This document shows positions 1 through 5,810 of a stretch of 7,170 nucleotides of DNA, one piece after another. Every line of letters begins with the position of its first letter. The stretch's first letter is position 1. Origin of the DNA: Actinomycetes bacterium (lineage in GTDB: Bacteria > Actinomycetota > Actinomycetes > Actinomycetales > Demequinaceae); contig JAEYYZ010000211.1 of NCBI GenBank assembly GCA_023428185.1, forward strand, positions 1 through 7,170. The letters run 5' to 3'. The notes beneath the pieces are model-generated. The model was not told the origin of the DNA. It saw only the letters and a program-made list of their open reading frames with translations, and did no database searches. Both the position numbers and the translations under genes were made by a program.

Positions 1-31
1 TTCCAGTGTTGGACCAACCCGGAGGTATCAC

Positions 32-676
32 ATGAGCGAGCGCATGTCCGCATGGTCGCTGGCACGTGAAGACGTGGAGACGGTGCGCAGGCGAGACCCT
101 GCCGCACCCTCGACGTTTGTCATCGTCGTCAGCTATCAAGGCGTGCACGCCGTGTGGTACCACCGGGTTGCCCACTGGTTGTGGACTAAGGGACGGCGCA
201 CGGCAGCCCGCCTCCTCTCGCAGTGGGCTCGACGCCGCACGGGCATTGAGATCCACCCGGGAGCAGTCCTAGGCCGACGCTTGTTCATTGACCACGGCAC
301 AGGTGTGGTCATCGGTGAGACCGCAGTGGTGGGCGAAGACGTGTTGATGTTCAACGGAATCAACCTTGGCGGCACGTCGATGCACCCTGGCAAGCGTCAT
401 CCCACCATTGGAGACAGGGTGGTCATTGGCGCGGGGGCCAAGGTTCTCGGCCCGCTGTTTGTGGGTGACGATGCGCGCATCGGAGCCAACGCCGTGGTGG
501 TCAAGGACATCCCCTGCGGGGCTACCGCAGTGGGCATTCCTGCAGTGATACGTGAACACCCAGACTATGCAGAACGTCACACTGCAGCCTCTGCGGTGGA
601 CGACGGCGACTCTGGGGTGCACACTAGTGACACGGACTTCGATGAACTTCGTGAGCCCGCTATGTATTTCATTTGA
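32..676 (+). CDS. cysE: Serine O-acetyltransferase (CysE/EpsC type)
   Basis: Predicted to transfer acetyl from acetyl-CoA to L-serine, giving O-acetylserine, the precursor that cysteine synthase (CysK) turns into cysteine in the cytoplasm. The 214-residue protein has a short helical N-terminal part (about 1-70) with the family's RDPA motif (Asp22). A left-handed beta-helix of hexapeptide repeats follows (about 72-170). The Asp-His pair in IDHGTGVVIGET (Asp87, His88) and the RHP histidine (His123) match the catalytic and serine-binding residues known from E. coli CysE (Asp157, His158, His193). It is shorter than the 273-residue E. coli enzyme because the N-terminal helical domain is reduced, as in many actinobacterial and Bacillus forms. 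An acidic tail (about 175-214) ends in MYFI; a C-terminal Ile is the residue that docks into CysK in known cysteine synthase complexes. A perfect GGAGGT at 21-26 supports the start at 32 over the ATG at 44. Any partner cysK would have to lie upstream, outside the window. Confidence 0.93.
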   Translation: MSERMSAWSLAREDVETVRRRDPAAPSTFVIVVSYQGVHAVWYHRVAHWLWTKGRRTAARLLSQWARRRTGIEIHPGAVLGRRLFIDHGTGVVIGETAVVGEDVLMFNGINLGGTSMHPGKRHPTIGDRVVIGAGAKVLGPLFVGDDARIGANAVVVKDIPCGATAVGIPAVIREHPDYAERHTAASAVDDGDSGVHTSDTDFDELREPAMYFI

Positions 677-745
677 TTGATTGTTTGGGCGTTGCCGCCC
701 ACGCTGCAAGACCTGGCGCACATCCCTCAGCGGCGCCAAGGAGTA

Positions 746-775
746 CGGGCCCCTCGCCGTGAGGCGAAGGGCCCG
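746..775. terminator. Strong hairpin, probable terminator between convergent cysE and dps
   Basis: Arms 746-758 and 763-775 pair at 12 of 13 positions (one C/A mismatch, 753 with 768) around a four-base GTGA loop. The stem is very G/C-rich. On the + strand it is followed by GTTGCTCTTTCTC, a moderately T-rich run, so it fits an intrinsic terminator for cysE. It lies 70 bases after the cysE stop and 43 bases beyond the dps stop, so it could also stop leftward dps transcripts, although the T-run on that side is poor. The rest of 677-818 shows no gene or other clear signal. Confidence 0.8.
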
Positions 776-818
776 TTGCTCTTTCTCGGGGGATTTCACT
801 CCCCTCGCACGTCAACCG

Positions 819-1319
819 CTACGCGGCAGTGGCCCGCAACATCCACGCGTGCTTCTCGTGCGCCGCAAGTCGCGCCGTCAGCAGGTCAGCGGTGGCCACG
901 TCTCCGGCCTCGTCTGCCACGTCCACCAAGGGCCGCAGAATGCGTGCAATGGTCTCGTGGTCTGCAGACAACGTGGTGACCATCTTCATGGCGTCAGCGG
1001 CGGGGTCATGGTCCTTGATGGTCGCCAGCTCCAAGAACTCCTTGAACGACCCTGGCGAAGCAGCACCGAGGGCGCGCATCCGTTCAGCCAGTTCGTCGGC
1101 GGCGTCGCGCAAGTCGATGTACTGCTCTTCAAACATCTCGTGAAGCGAGTGGAAGGTGGGGCCGGTCACGTTCCAGTGATAGCCCTGCGTCTTCACGTAG
1201 AGCGTGAAGGTCTCCGCGAGCGCTTGGGCGAGCCCGGTGTTGATAGCGGTGAGGTCGGCTTTGGTAATGCCCAACTTGGGTTCACGTTCGCTTGCAGTGA
1301 CTTGCTTGGTGGGGGTCAT
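819..1319 (-). CDS. dps: Dps-family DNA-binding / ferritin-like miniferritin
   Basis: Predicted subunit of a 12-mer shell that oxidises Fe(II), usually with hydrogen peroxide, stores the mineral, and protects DNA during starvation or oxidative stress. The 166-residue length is normal. The ferroxidase signature is complete: His48 in YHWNVTG, His60 and Glu64 in LHEMFEE, then Asp75 and Glu79 in DAADELAER. By position these match E. coli Dps His51, His63, Asp67, Asp78 and Glu82, with Glu in place of the first Asp. The N-terminal tail (about 1-18) has only a few Lys/Arg, so tail-mediated DNA binding cannot be assumed. The start at 1319 (minus strand) is preferred over an upstream in-frame ATG at 1346 because AAAGGAA lies nine bases before it. 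The gene is monocistronic, convergent with cysE and divergent from the CoA-binding protein gene. Oxidative or stationary-phase control is usual for the family, but no regulator site is recognised here. Confidence 0.95.
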   Translation of the reverse strand: MTPTKQVTASEREPKLGITKADLTAINTGLAQALAETFTLYVKTQGYHWNVTGPTFHSLHEMFEEQYIDLRDAADELAERMRALGAASPGSFKEFLELATIKDHDPAADAMKMVTTLSADHETIARILRPLVDVADEAGDVATADLLTARLAAHEKHAWMLRATAA

Positions 1320-1412
1320 TTCCCGTTCCTTTCGGTCGCGTCGCACCCTTGTAAGGTGCCTTTCGGCCTCGCCGCTGGCGCGCGCACCGTGAGACGCGCA
1401 AACGGCGAGAAG

Positions 1413-1425
1413 GTGTTAACGACAC
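1413..1425. repeat. 13-bp inverted repeat GTGT-N5-ACAC, possible operator
   Basis: GTGTTAACGACAC has four-base complementary arms around a five-base centre. It sits about 95 bases upstream of the dps start and 67 bases upstream of the divergent gene. That position would suit a regulator of either promoter. The arms are short enough to arise by chance. Confidence 0.25.
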
Positions 1426-1428
1426 AAC

Positions 1429-1467
1429 GAACAATGCATCGCTTTCGGTTCCGACCCAGGAACAATG
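1429..1467 (+). repeat. Direct repeat of GAACAATG, 31-bp period
   Basis: GAACAATG occurs at 1429-1436 and again at 1460-1467, an offset of 31 bp or about three helical turns, so both copies would face the same side of the DNA. The second copy ends eight bases before the ribosome binding site of the downstream gene. This is compatible with a paired regulator site or with sequence around a transcription start. The function is unknown. Confidence 0.3.
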
Positions 1468-1492
1468 AGAGACACAAAGGAGTTCACTCACC

Positions 1493-1990
1493 ATGACGTC
1501 AGTTGATCCGGAGTGGTGCCCGATGCCGCAAACAGCCGATGCCCCTGCCGACGCCGAGTTGGCACGGCTCCTTGCGAAGACTCGCAACGTGGCGGTGGTG
1601 GGCGCGTCCCCGAACCCCGAGCGGACGAGTCACCAGATAGCCGTGTGGCTCATGGAGAACACTCCGTACGAGGTCTTCCTCGTCAACCCACGCGCCGAAG
1701 GCGAGGAGATCAGGGGCCACGGCTTCTTCCCATCACTGAGTGCCTTGCCGGTGATGCCGGACCTCGTTGATGTGTTCCGCAAGCCTGAGGACGTACCTCC
1801 CGTGGCGCGGCAAGCCATCGCCGTCGGTGCAGCAACACTATGGCTTCAGTTGGGTATCCGCCACGAGGAGGCGGCCACGCAGTGCCTTGCCGCCGGTCTC
1901 TCGGTGGTTCAGAACCGTTGCATCAAGGTGGAGTACCGCCGCTTGCACGATCAGATTGAGGTGGCAAGAGCGGTGCGCGGGACGTCGTAG
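1493..1990 (+). CDS. CoA-binding domain protein (YccU-like)
   Basis: A small cytoplasmic protein of 165 residues with a Rossmann-type CoA-binding domain like that of succinyl-CoA synthetase alpha and of the YccU family. The nucleotide-binding loop is seen at about 32-45 (NVAVVGASPNPERT). Typical later elements are VFLVNPR (61-67), DVFRKPEDV (93-101), LWLQLGI (116-122) and VVQNRCIKVEYRRL (138-151). Family members have no firmly established reaction; binding of CoA or a CoA ester is inferred from the fold. Residues 1-28 are an extra, poorly conserved N-terminal stretch. The start at 1493 is supported by AAAGGAG at 1476-1482. It is transcribed away from dps, and the next + gene begins 53 bases beyond its stop, so the two could share a transcript, but nothing shows a functional link. 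Confidence 0.88.
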   Translation: MTSVDPEWCPMPQTADAPADAELARLLAKTRNVAVVGASPNPERTSHQIAVWLMENTPYEVFLVNPRAEGEEIRGHGFFPSLSALPVMPDLVDVFRKPEDVPPVARQAIAVGAATLWLQLGIRHEEAATQCLAAGLSVVQNRCIKVEYRRLHDQIEVARAVRGTS

Positions 1991-2043
1991 TTTCAGAAGG
2001 TTGGACCCTGGCGCAGCCGTCTGTCGCGTGGCACACTGCGCAC

Positions 2044-3312
2044 GTGAGCTTGCCTTCTGGATACCGTGCGGTGGATGTTCCTCGAGAACGCCAAGCGCAG
2101 CAAATGAACGTCACTGAGTGGGGCTTTGCGTTTGCCACCCCTGACTCTGCTGCGGAGTCATTCGCGGGCATCGTCCCGTGGGGCCGCACGCGCGGCGTGG
2201 AGATCTCCGATGCGAGCCGCGGCACGGAAGGCGACCTCATCGCATTCCATGCGTCGCATCACGTGACTATGCGCGTGCCTGGCGGTTCCACTGTGCCCAC
2301 GGCCGGCCTAGCATTCGTCACCGTTTTGCCTGGGCACCGGCGCAGGGGAATCTTGCGCTCCATGATCGCGGAGCACTTTGAACGGTCTCTTGCGCGTGGG
2401 GAGATCGTCTCCACTCTGTACGCGTCCGAGGCACGGATTTACCAGAACTTCGGATACGGGCACGCTGGCTTTGTGTCGAGAGTGAATCTGGGCAGGGGTC
2501 CTGGCATGCGTGAGATCCCGGGCGCCAAGGACTTGCCCCTCACGTTGGAGAACGCGGACATGGGCAAGCACGCCGCCGTTCTGCGCGCTGTTCAAGCACG
2601 CACTACCCGGCCCGGCACGTTCACTGAATGTGACGACGCGATGATCGCGGATGCATTCATGGACATGCCGGAGGCGCGTGAAGGCAAGGAACGGCTTCGC
2701 ATTGCATGGGTGGAGGATGCCCACGGCCCCGCCGCGTATGCGATCTTTGCGCGCAAGGGCAAATGGGAGTTTGGCATCCCGAACGGTGAGGTTGAGGTGC
2801 ACCGGTACGGTGCGGCCACGCCCGCCGCCATGCAACGTTTGTTTTCAGTGGTTGCTGACCTTGATCTGATGTCCACGTGCTTTGTGCCACTGGTCCCCCT
2901 TGACTCTCCCCTGTTCCACATGATGGAGGACTCACGCTCGCTCGCTGCGGGCCTCCAAGAGAACATCTGGGTACGGATTCTCGACGCCCCCAAGGCGCTC
3001 GCCGCACGGGGCTACGCTACGGACCTTGATGTCACTTTCACCCTCACTGATGCCATGCTCCCGCGTAACGCGGGCACGTGGCGGCTCGTCGCACAAGCGG
3101 GTGGTGCAGACGCCCAGGTGACGAGCGCAGGTGGAGACCAGGCAGACGTCACGCTCGACATTCAGGAGCTTTCGGCCGCATACCTCGGAGGGGTATCCCT
3201 TGTAGCCGCGGCGGGTGCTGGCCTGGTTCATGAGCACCGCGAGGGTGCCGTGGCTCAACTGAGCCTGGCGTTCCAGGCCAGCGAACAGCCAGTCTGCAAC
3301 TACGCGTTTTAG
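2044..3312 (+). CDS. Eis-family GNAT N-acetyltransferase
   Basis: A 422-residue protein with the three-part layout of Eis (enhanced intracellular survival) proteins: an N-terminal GNAT domain (about 5-150), a second GNAT-like domain lacking an obvious CoA site (about 160-300), and a C-terminal sterol-carrier-like domain (about 310-422). The acetyl-CoA loop is VTVLPGHRRRGIL (92-104). The ASEARIYQNFGYG segment (127-139) holds Tyr133, which by spacing matches the general-acid Tyr126 of M. tuberculosis Eis. The protein ends in Phe422, as in Eis, where the terminal Phe carboxylate takes part in catalysis. Known homologues acetylate amines, including aminoglycosides and lysines; the native substrate here cannot be told. 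The proposed start is GTG at 2044, chosen because GYRAVDV looks like the first strand of the fold. There is no good ribosome binding site, so translation may be leaderless; ATG at 2104 is the alternative but would remove that strand. Confidence 0.88.
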   Translation: MSLPSGYRAVDVPRERQAQQMNVTEWGFAFATPDSAAESFAGIVPWGRTRGVEISDASRGTEGDLIAFHASHHVTMRVPGGSTVPTAGLAFVTVLPGHRRRGILRSMIAEHFERSLARGEIVSTLYASEARIYQNFGYGHAGFVSRVNLGRGPGMREIPGAKDLPLTLENADMGKHAAVLRAVQARTTRPGTFTECDDAMIADAFMDMPEAREGKERLRIAWVEDAHGPAAYAIFARKGKWEFGIPNGEVEVHRYGAATPAAMQRLFSVVADLDLMSTCFVPLVPLDSPLFHMMEDSRSLAAGLQENIWVRILDAPKALAARGYATDLDVTFTLTDAMLPRNAGTWRLVAQAGGADAQVTSAGGDQADVTLDIQELSAAYLGGVSLVAAAGAGLVHEHREGAVAQLSLAFQASEQPVCNYAF

Positions 3313-3758
3313 CGCTGGGCCTCGTAGTCCAGCATTTGGTCAATACGGCGCTGGTGTCGCTCGTCGCCGCTGAATGGCTCGGCGATGAAGGCATCGGCTA
3401 TGGCCGTAGCTTGCTCGAGCGAGTGCATGCGCGCGCCTATGGACCCAATCTGAGCGTCGTTGTGCTGGCGCGCCAGTTTGGCCGTCTCCACAGACCACAC
3501 GAGTGCGGCGCGGATCCCGGCCACACGGTTAGCAGCAAGTTGTTCGCCATTACCCGAACCGCCAATGACGATGCCGAGGTCGCCCGGGTTCTCAGCCACT
3601 GCCTCGGCCGCAGAGATGCAGAACGAAGGGTAGTCGTCGAGCGCGTCATACGTGAATGCACCATGATCGACGACGTCCACCCCCGAGCCTTCAAAGTGCT
3701 CGCGCAAGTGTTCCTTGAGTTCGAATCCGGCATGGTCGGCGGCGAGGTGAATGCGCAT
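3309..3758 (-). CDS. rpiB: Ribose-5-phosphate isomerase B
   Basis: Predicted to interconvert ribose 5-phosphate and ribulose 5-phosphate in the non-oxidative pentose phosphate pathway, in the cytoplasm. The 149-residue length is typical of the RpiB/LacAB fold. Visible motifs are AADHAGFELK (6-15, Asp8 and His9 in the phosphate/sugar pocket), IVIGGSGNGEQLAANRV (63-79) and ARQHNDAQ (97-103). Glu72 and His99 are spaced exactly like Glu75 (base) and His102 (ring opening) of M. tuberculosis RpiB; E. coli uses a Cys base instead, so this is the actinobacterial form. The ATG at 3758 gives the expected MRIHLAADH start, but there is no Shine-Dalgarno sequence; CACAAT ends six bases before the ATG on the minus strand, suggesting a leaderless transcript. 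The gene converges on the Eis-like gene, sharing four bases at the stops. Confidence 0.95.
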   Translation of the reverse strand: MRIHLAADHAGFELKEHLREHFEGSGVDVVDHGAFTYDALDDYPSFCISAAEAVAENPGDLGIVIGGSGNGEQLAANRVAGIRAALVWSVETAKLARQHNDAQIGSIGARMHSLEQATAIADAFIAEPFSGDERHQRRIDQMLDYEAQR

Positions 3759-3763
3759 AGGGA

Positions 3764-3769
3764 CATTGT
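3764..3769 (-). promoter_or_regulatory. Possible -10 element for leaderless rpiB
   Basis: On the minus strand CACAAT is followed by six bases (GTCCCT) and then the rpiB ATG. That spacing would place the transcription start at or next to the A of the ATG. The hexamer keeps the A at position 2 and the T at position 6 of the TANNNT pattern common in actinobacterial promoters, but lacks the first T. No convincing -35 was seen 16-18 bases upstream. Confidence 0.35.
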
Positions 3770-3799
3770 GCCAGGCGGCTCATAGGCCACACGTTCCTC

Positions 3800-3828
3800 T
3801 TGTCCCGGCCTGTCAGCGCCACTAGGGT
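3800..3828 (+). promoter_or_regulatory. Sigma-A-like promoter for the 617-residue membrane protein gene
   Basis: TTGTCC (3800-3805) and TAGGGT (3823-3828) are separated by exactly 17 bases, matching the actinobacterial housekeeping pattern TTGNCN-N17-TANNNT. Transcription would begin near 3835, leaving an untranslated leader of about 50 bases before the ATG at 3888. It lies in the 129-bp gap between the divergent rpiB and membrane protein genes. The rest of that gap shows no clear hairpin or repeat. Confidence 0.6.
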
Positions 3829-3887
3829 TGCCGCGGCGGGCACCCACGCGAGTGTTCCGTCGCAGGCGAGCGGTGAGGGGAGTCAAC

Positions 3888-5741
3888 ATGCACGCGGGTC
3901 GTCAACAATGGGCGGGCACCTGGCTGCGGGTGGTGCACACACTGGCGACCGCCTTGGTGGCCGGGGTTGTCTGTGCAAGCGGCGCGTGGGCCGCGACACC
4001 AAGTCCGGACGCTCCAGAGCACACCCAATACCAAGTGCGCTGGGACGGTACTGCCACGGCGCGAACCATCCCCCGGGGTGATCCGGGCGCGGAGCCCGCA
4101 GTGGAGACCAAGTCGGGCTCTGCCGTATTGATCTTGACCTGTTCGTGGGACGCGGACTGGACGTGCCGCCTCGAAGTGGCGTTCGAGAACGTCACAGACT
4201 CACCTAGCTCTGACCTCAACAGCATGCGGCAACGCATTGACGACATCGACAATCTCAGCAGCATCTCCGCGGAGCGCCCGGCAAGCGGCAACCTCTGCCA
4301 GGGCGACGCATCTGAGGATTTGCGGGCGCGGTTGACGGCCACTGGAACGCTCGCCGTTGAAGGCGCGCAGGTGGTGTTGCTCAGTGACGGTTTCTACCAA
4401 AGGTGCGAGGGCGTCACGGAAGGAATAGTCGCTAGCTTGCAACATGGTCGCGAGTTTGTCTTTGAAGGAGCCAGCGCCACCGGAGACTTGTGCTTATTGC
4501 AGGGACTCACCGTGTGCGTCAACGGTTTGCCCATAGTGGAGATCTCCCCTCAACCGCTCCTTCCGGTGGAGACGCTGGAACCGCAACCGCCTCTAGCGAG
4601 CGCTGCCCCGTCAGCGAGTGAGCTGGGGACGGGTTCCGCAGCGGCACCCAGCGTGCTGAGCGCGTTGCCTCCCGTGCAGGAGGTAGAACTCACCGTGTTG
4701 CAGGTATGCCTCGCGGTAGCGGGCACAGTGGTGCTATCACTCCTGGTGGCGTGGCCCAAGAAGCTCTACGCGTCCGCCATTTCTGGCACTCCCGCTCGAT
4801 GGGCAGAGTTCACTGCCTGGCTCGCCGCGGGACGTGGGCCCGTGCGAAGGCGTCTAGCCGCGGCTGTGGCACCTCCCAAGAAGTCCGACGCTGGGGCGGG
4901 GCCCGACGCGGCCTCACGTCCCGAGCCGATGCCTGAGAAGAGCGACCCAATCGGCTCACGCGCGTGGCTTATTGCCTCCGCTGGGGTGGTGGCCGCGGCG
5001 GTAGTGTCCGCCTTTGTGGATCCCGAGATCGGATTCAACTGGGGGTCCTTGCGCTTGCTACTGAGTCTTGCTGCCAGCTTTCTGCTGAACGTGGTAGTGG
5101 GTTGGCAAGTGGCCATCTTCTTTGCCAAGCGCCTCTCTCCCGGAGTGGCAACCTCGTACACGTTTAAGCCGTGGAGCCTGCTGATCGTGGCTCTCACCGT
5201 AGCGGTGGTGCGGGTCACCGGACTCGAGCCCGGCATGGTGTTCGGACTCGTGGCCGGCGTGGCCATCGGTCGCTTGGCGTCTCAAGCAGTGGAATCCAAA
5301 CTCGCCCTGGTGCAGACCGCATACGCGTTTGCGTTGGGCCTGGTGGGCTGGGGCATCTATTCCGCAGCCGCCCCGAGCCTGCAAGGCACTGGCAACGTGT
5401 TTGCGCAACTGTTTCTCGACACGGCATCGGGCCTGGCGGTGGCGGGTTTTGCGGCGGCTCCCCTCGCGCTTCTCCCCGTTGCTGGAATGGGTGGTTCCAA
5501 GGTGTACGACTGGAATAAGCGCATGTGGTTCGCGCTCTACTCGGTGGGGCTGCTGGGCTTCTTCGTGGTGCTCATGCCCATGCCCACCAGTTGGAGCACT
5601 GTGGATGTTGCCCTGGGTGTGTGGATTGGGGTGTACCTCGTCTATGCCTTACTCGCGGTGGTCCTGTACCTAGGCATCGTGCGGCCGTGGGACAAGTCCG
5701 GTTCCGAGGCATCGGCAGAAGGTGTGGAAGGCGAGGTCTAG
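3888..5741 (+). CDS. Uncharacterised secreted-domain polytopic membrane protein
   Basis: I do not recognise a named family. Residues 1-35 form a signal peptide with a likely cut after Ala35 (AWA/AT). The predicted ectodomain (36-220) is acidic and holds six cysteines (85, 93, 137, 173, 202, 210), enough for three disulfides. A Pro/Ala/Ser-rich spacer (about 221-262) leads to a first membrane helix (about 268-290). A basic then Pro-rich loop (291-357), probably cytoplasmic, follows, and then about eight more helices: roughly 359-378, 388-414, 429-446, 450-467, 474-495, 514-535, 547-566 and 574-599. The tail is short and acidic. GLEPGMVFGLVAG (445-457) in the fifth helix region is the most motif-like piece. 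GAGGGGAG at 3875-3882, five bases before the ATG, fixes the start. A transport, sensing or envelope role is possible, but nothing seen decides between them. No protease HEXXH or ATP-binding motif is visible. Confidence 0.8.
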   Translation: MHAGRQQWAGTWLRVVHTLATALVAGVVCASGAWAATPSPDAPEHTQYQVRWDGTATARTIPRGDPGAEPAVETKSGSAVLILTCSWDADWTCRLEVAFENVTDSPSSDLNSMRQRIDDIDNLSSISAERPASGNLCQGDASEDLRARLTATGTLAVEGAQVVLLSDGFYQRCEGVTEGIVASLQHGREFVFEGASATGDLCLLQGLTVCVNGLPIVEISPQPLLPVETLEPQPPLASAAPSASELGTGSAAAPSVLSALPPVQEVELTVLQVCLAVAGTVVLSLLVAWPKKLYASAISGTPARWAEFTAWLAAGRGPVRRRLAAAVAPPKKSDAGAGPDAASRPEPMPEKSDPIGSRAWLIASAGVVAAAVVSAFVDPEIGFNWGSLRLLLSLAASFLLNVVVGWQVAIFFAKRLSPGVATSYTFKPWSLLIVALTVAVVRVTGLEPGMVFGLVAGVAIGRLASQAVESKLALVQTAYAFALGLVGWGIYSAAAPSLQGTGNVFAQLFLDTASGLAVAGFAAAPLALLPVAGMGGSKVYDWNKRMWFALYSVGLLGFFVVLMPMPTSWSTVDVALGVWIGVYLVYALLAVVLYLGIVRPWDKSGSEASAEGVEGEV

Positions 5742-5797
5742 GCACCTGCGTGCCCACGCCCTCCGCGAAAACGCGCCCCACACTGCGCTCGCACCCC

Positions 5798-5805
5798 TAA
5801 GGTGG
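5798..5805 (+). promoter_or_regulatory. Overlapping ribosome binding site / -10-like element before the M13 peptidase gene
   Basis: AAGGTGG (5799-5805) lies five bases before the ATG and can serve as a Shine-Dalgarno sequence. The same bases contain TAAGGT (5798-5803), a TANNNT match ending seven bases before the ATG, so they could instead be the -10 of a leaderless transcript. No -35 is seen at 17 bases. The 69-bp gap 5742-5810 has only a weak CGCG-AAAA-CGCG hairpin (5764-5775), so cotranscription with the membrane protein gene is also possible. Confidence 0.4.
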
Positions 5806-5810
5806 CTCCC

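Larger units (their letters stand above)
1320..1492. promoter_or_regulatory. Divergent intergenic region between dps and the CoA-binding protein gene
   Basis: This 173-bp stretch must hold the promoters of both flanking genes. I cannot assign confident -35/-10 pairs on either strand. Visible structure includes an inverted repeat GTGT-N5-ACAC at 1413-1425, and an imperfect hairpin GCACCC/AAGGTGC near 1343-1360 that lies in the probable dps leader. GAACAATG also occurs twice, at 1429-1436 and 1460-1467. The right end carries the ribosome binding site AAAGGAG (1476-1482), and the left end, on the minus strand, the dps site AAAGGAA. No Fur, DtxR/IdeR or OxyR consensus was recognised. Confidence 0.6.

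Noticed and set aside
3..35. A frame open from the left edge that ends in TGA overlapping the cysE ATG (ATGA), as if the tail of an upstream gene such as cysK.
   Set aside because: Only ten codons are visible, the third positions are not G/C-rich, and the residues do not resemble a known CysK tail; the window is too short to decide.
1343..1360. An imperfect hairpin GCACCC/AAGGTGC upstream of dps, considered as an iron-regulator (DtxR/IdeR) box.
   Set aside because: It does not match the TTAGGTTAG-type consensus and has a bulge; it is kept only as a note in the intergenic entry.
681..1496. A long + strand open frame of 271 codons covering the dps region.
   Set aside because: It is antisense to dps, which has a complete ferroxidase signature and a good ribosome binding site; the other frame is a G/C-driven shadow.
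1282..1587. A minus-strand open frame across the dps/CoA-binding protein gap.
   Set aside because: It overlaps the starts of both flanking genes in other frames, is Arg-rich in the style of shadow frames and shows no motif or ribosome binding site.
3437..3889. A 150-codon minus-strand frame overlapping rpiB.
   Set aside because: The rpiB frame carries all catalytic motifs; this one is the +1 shadow and would run into the membrane protein start.
5764..5775. A CGCG-AAAA-CGCG hairpin after the membrane protein gene, considered as a terminator.
   Set aside because: The stem is only four pairs and no T-run follows, so it is not supported as a terminator.
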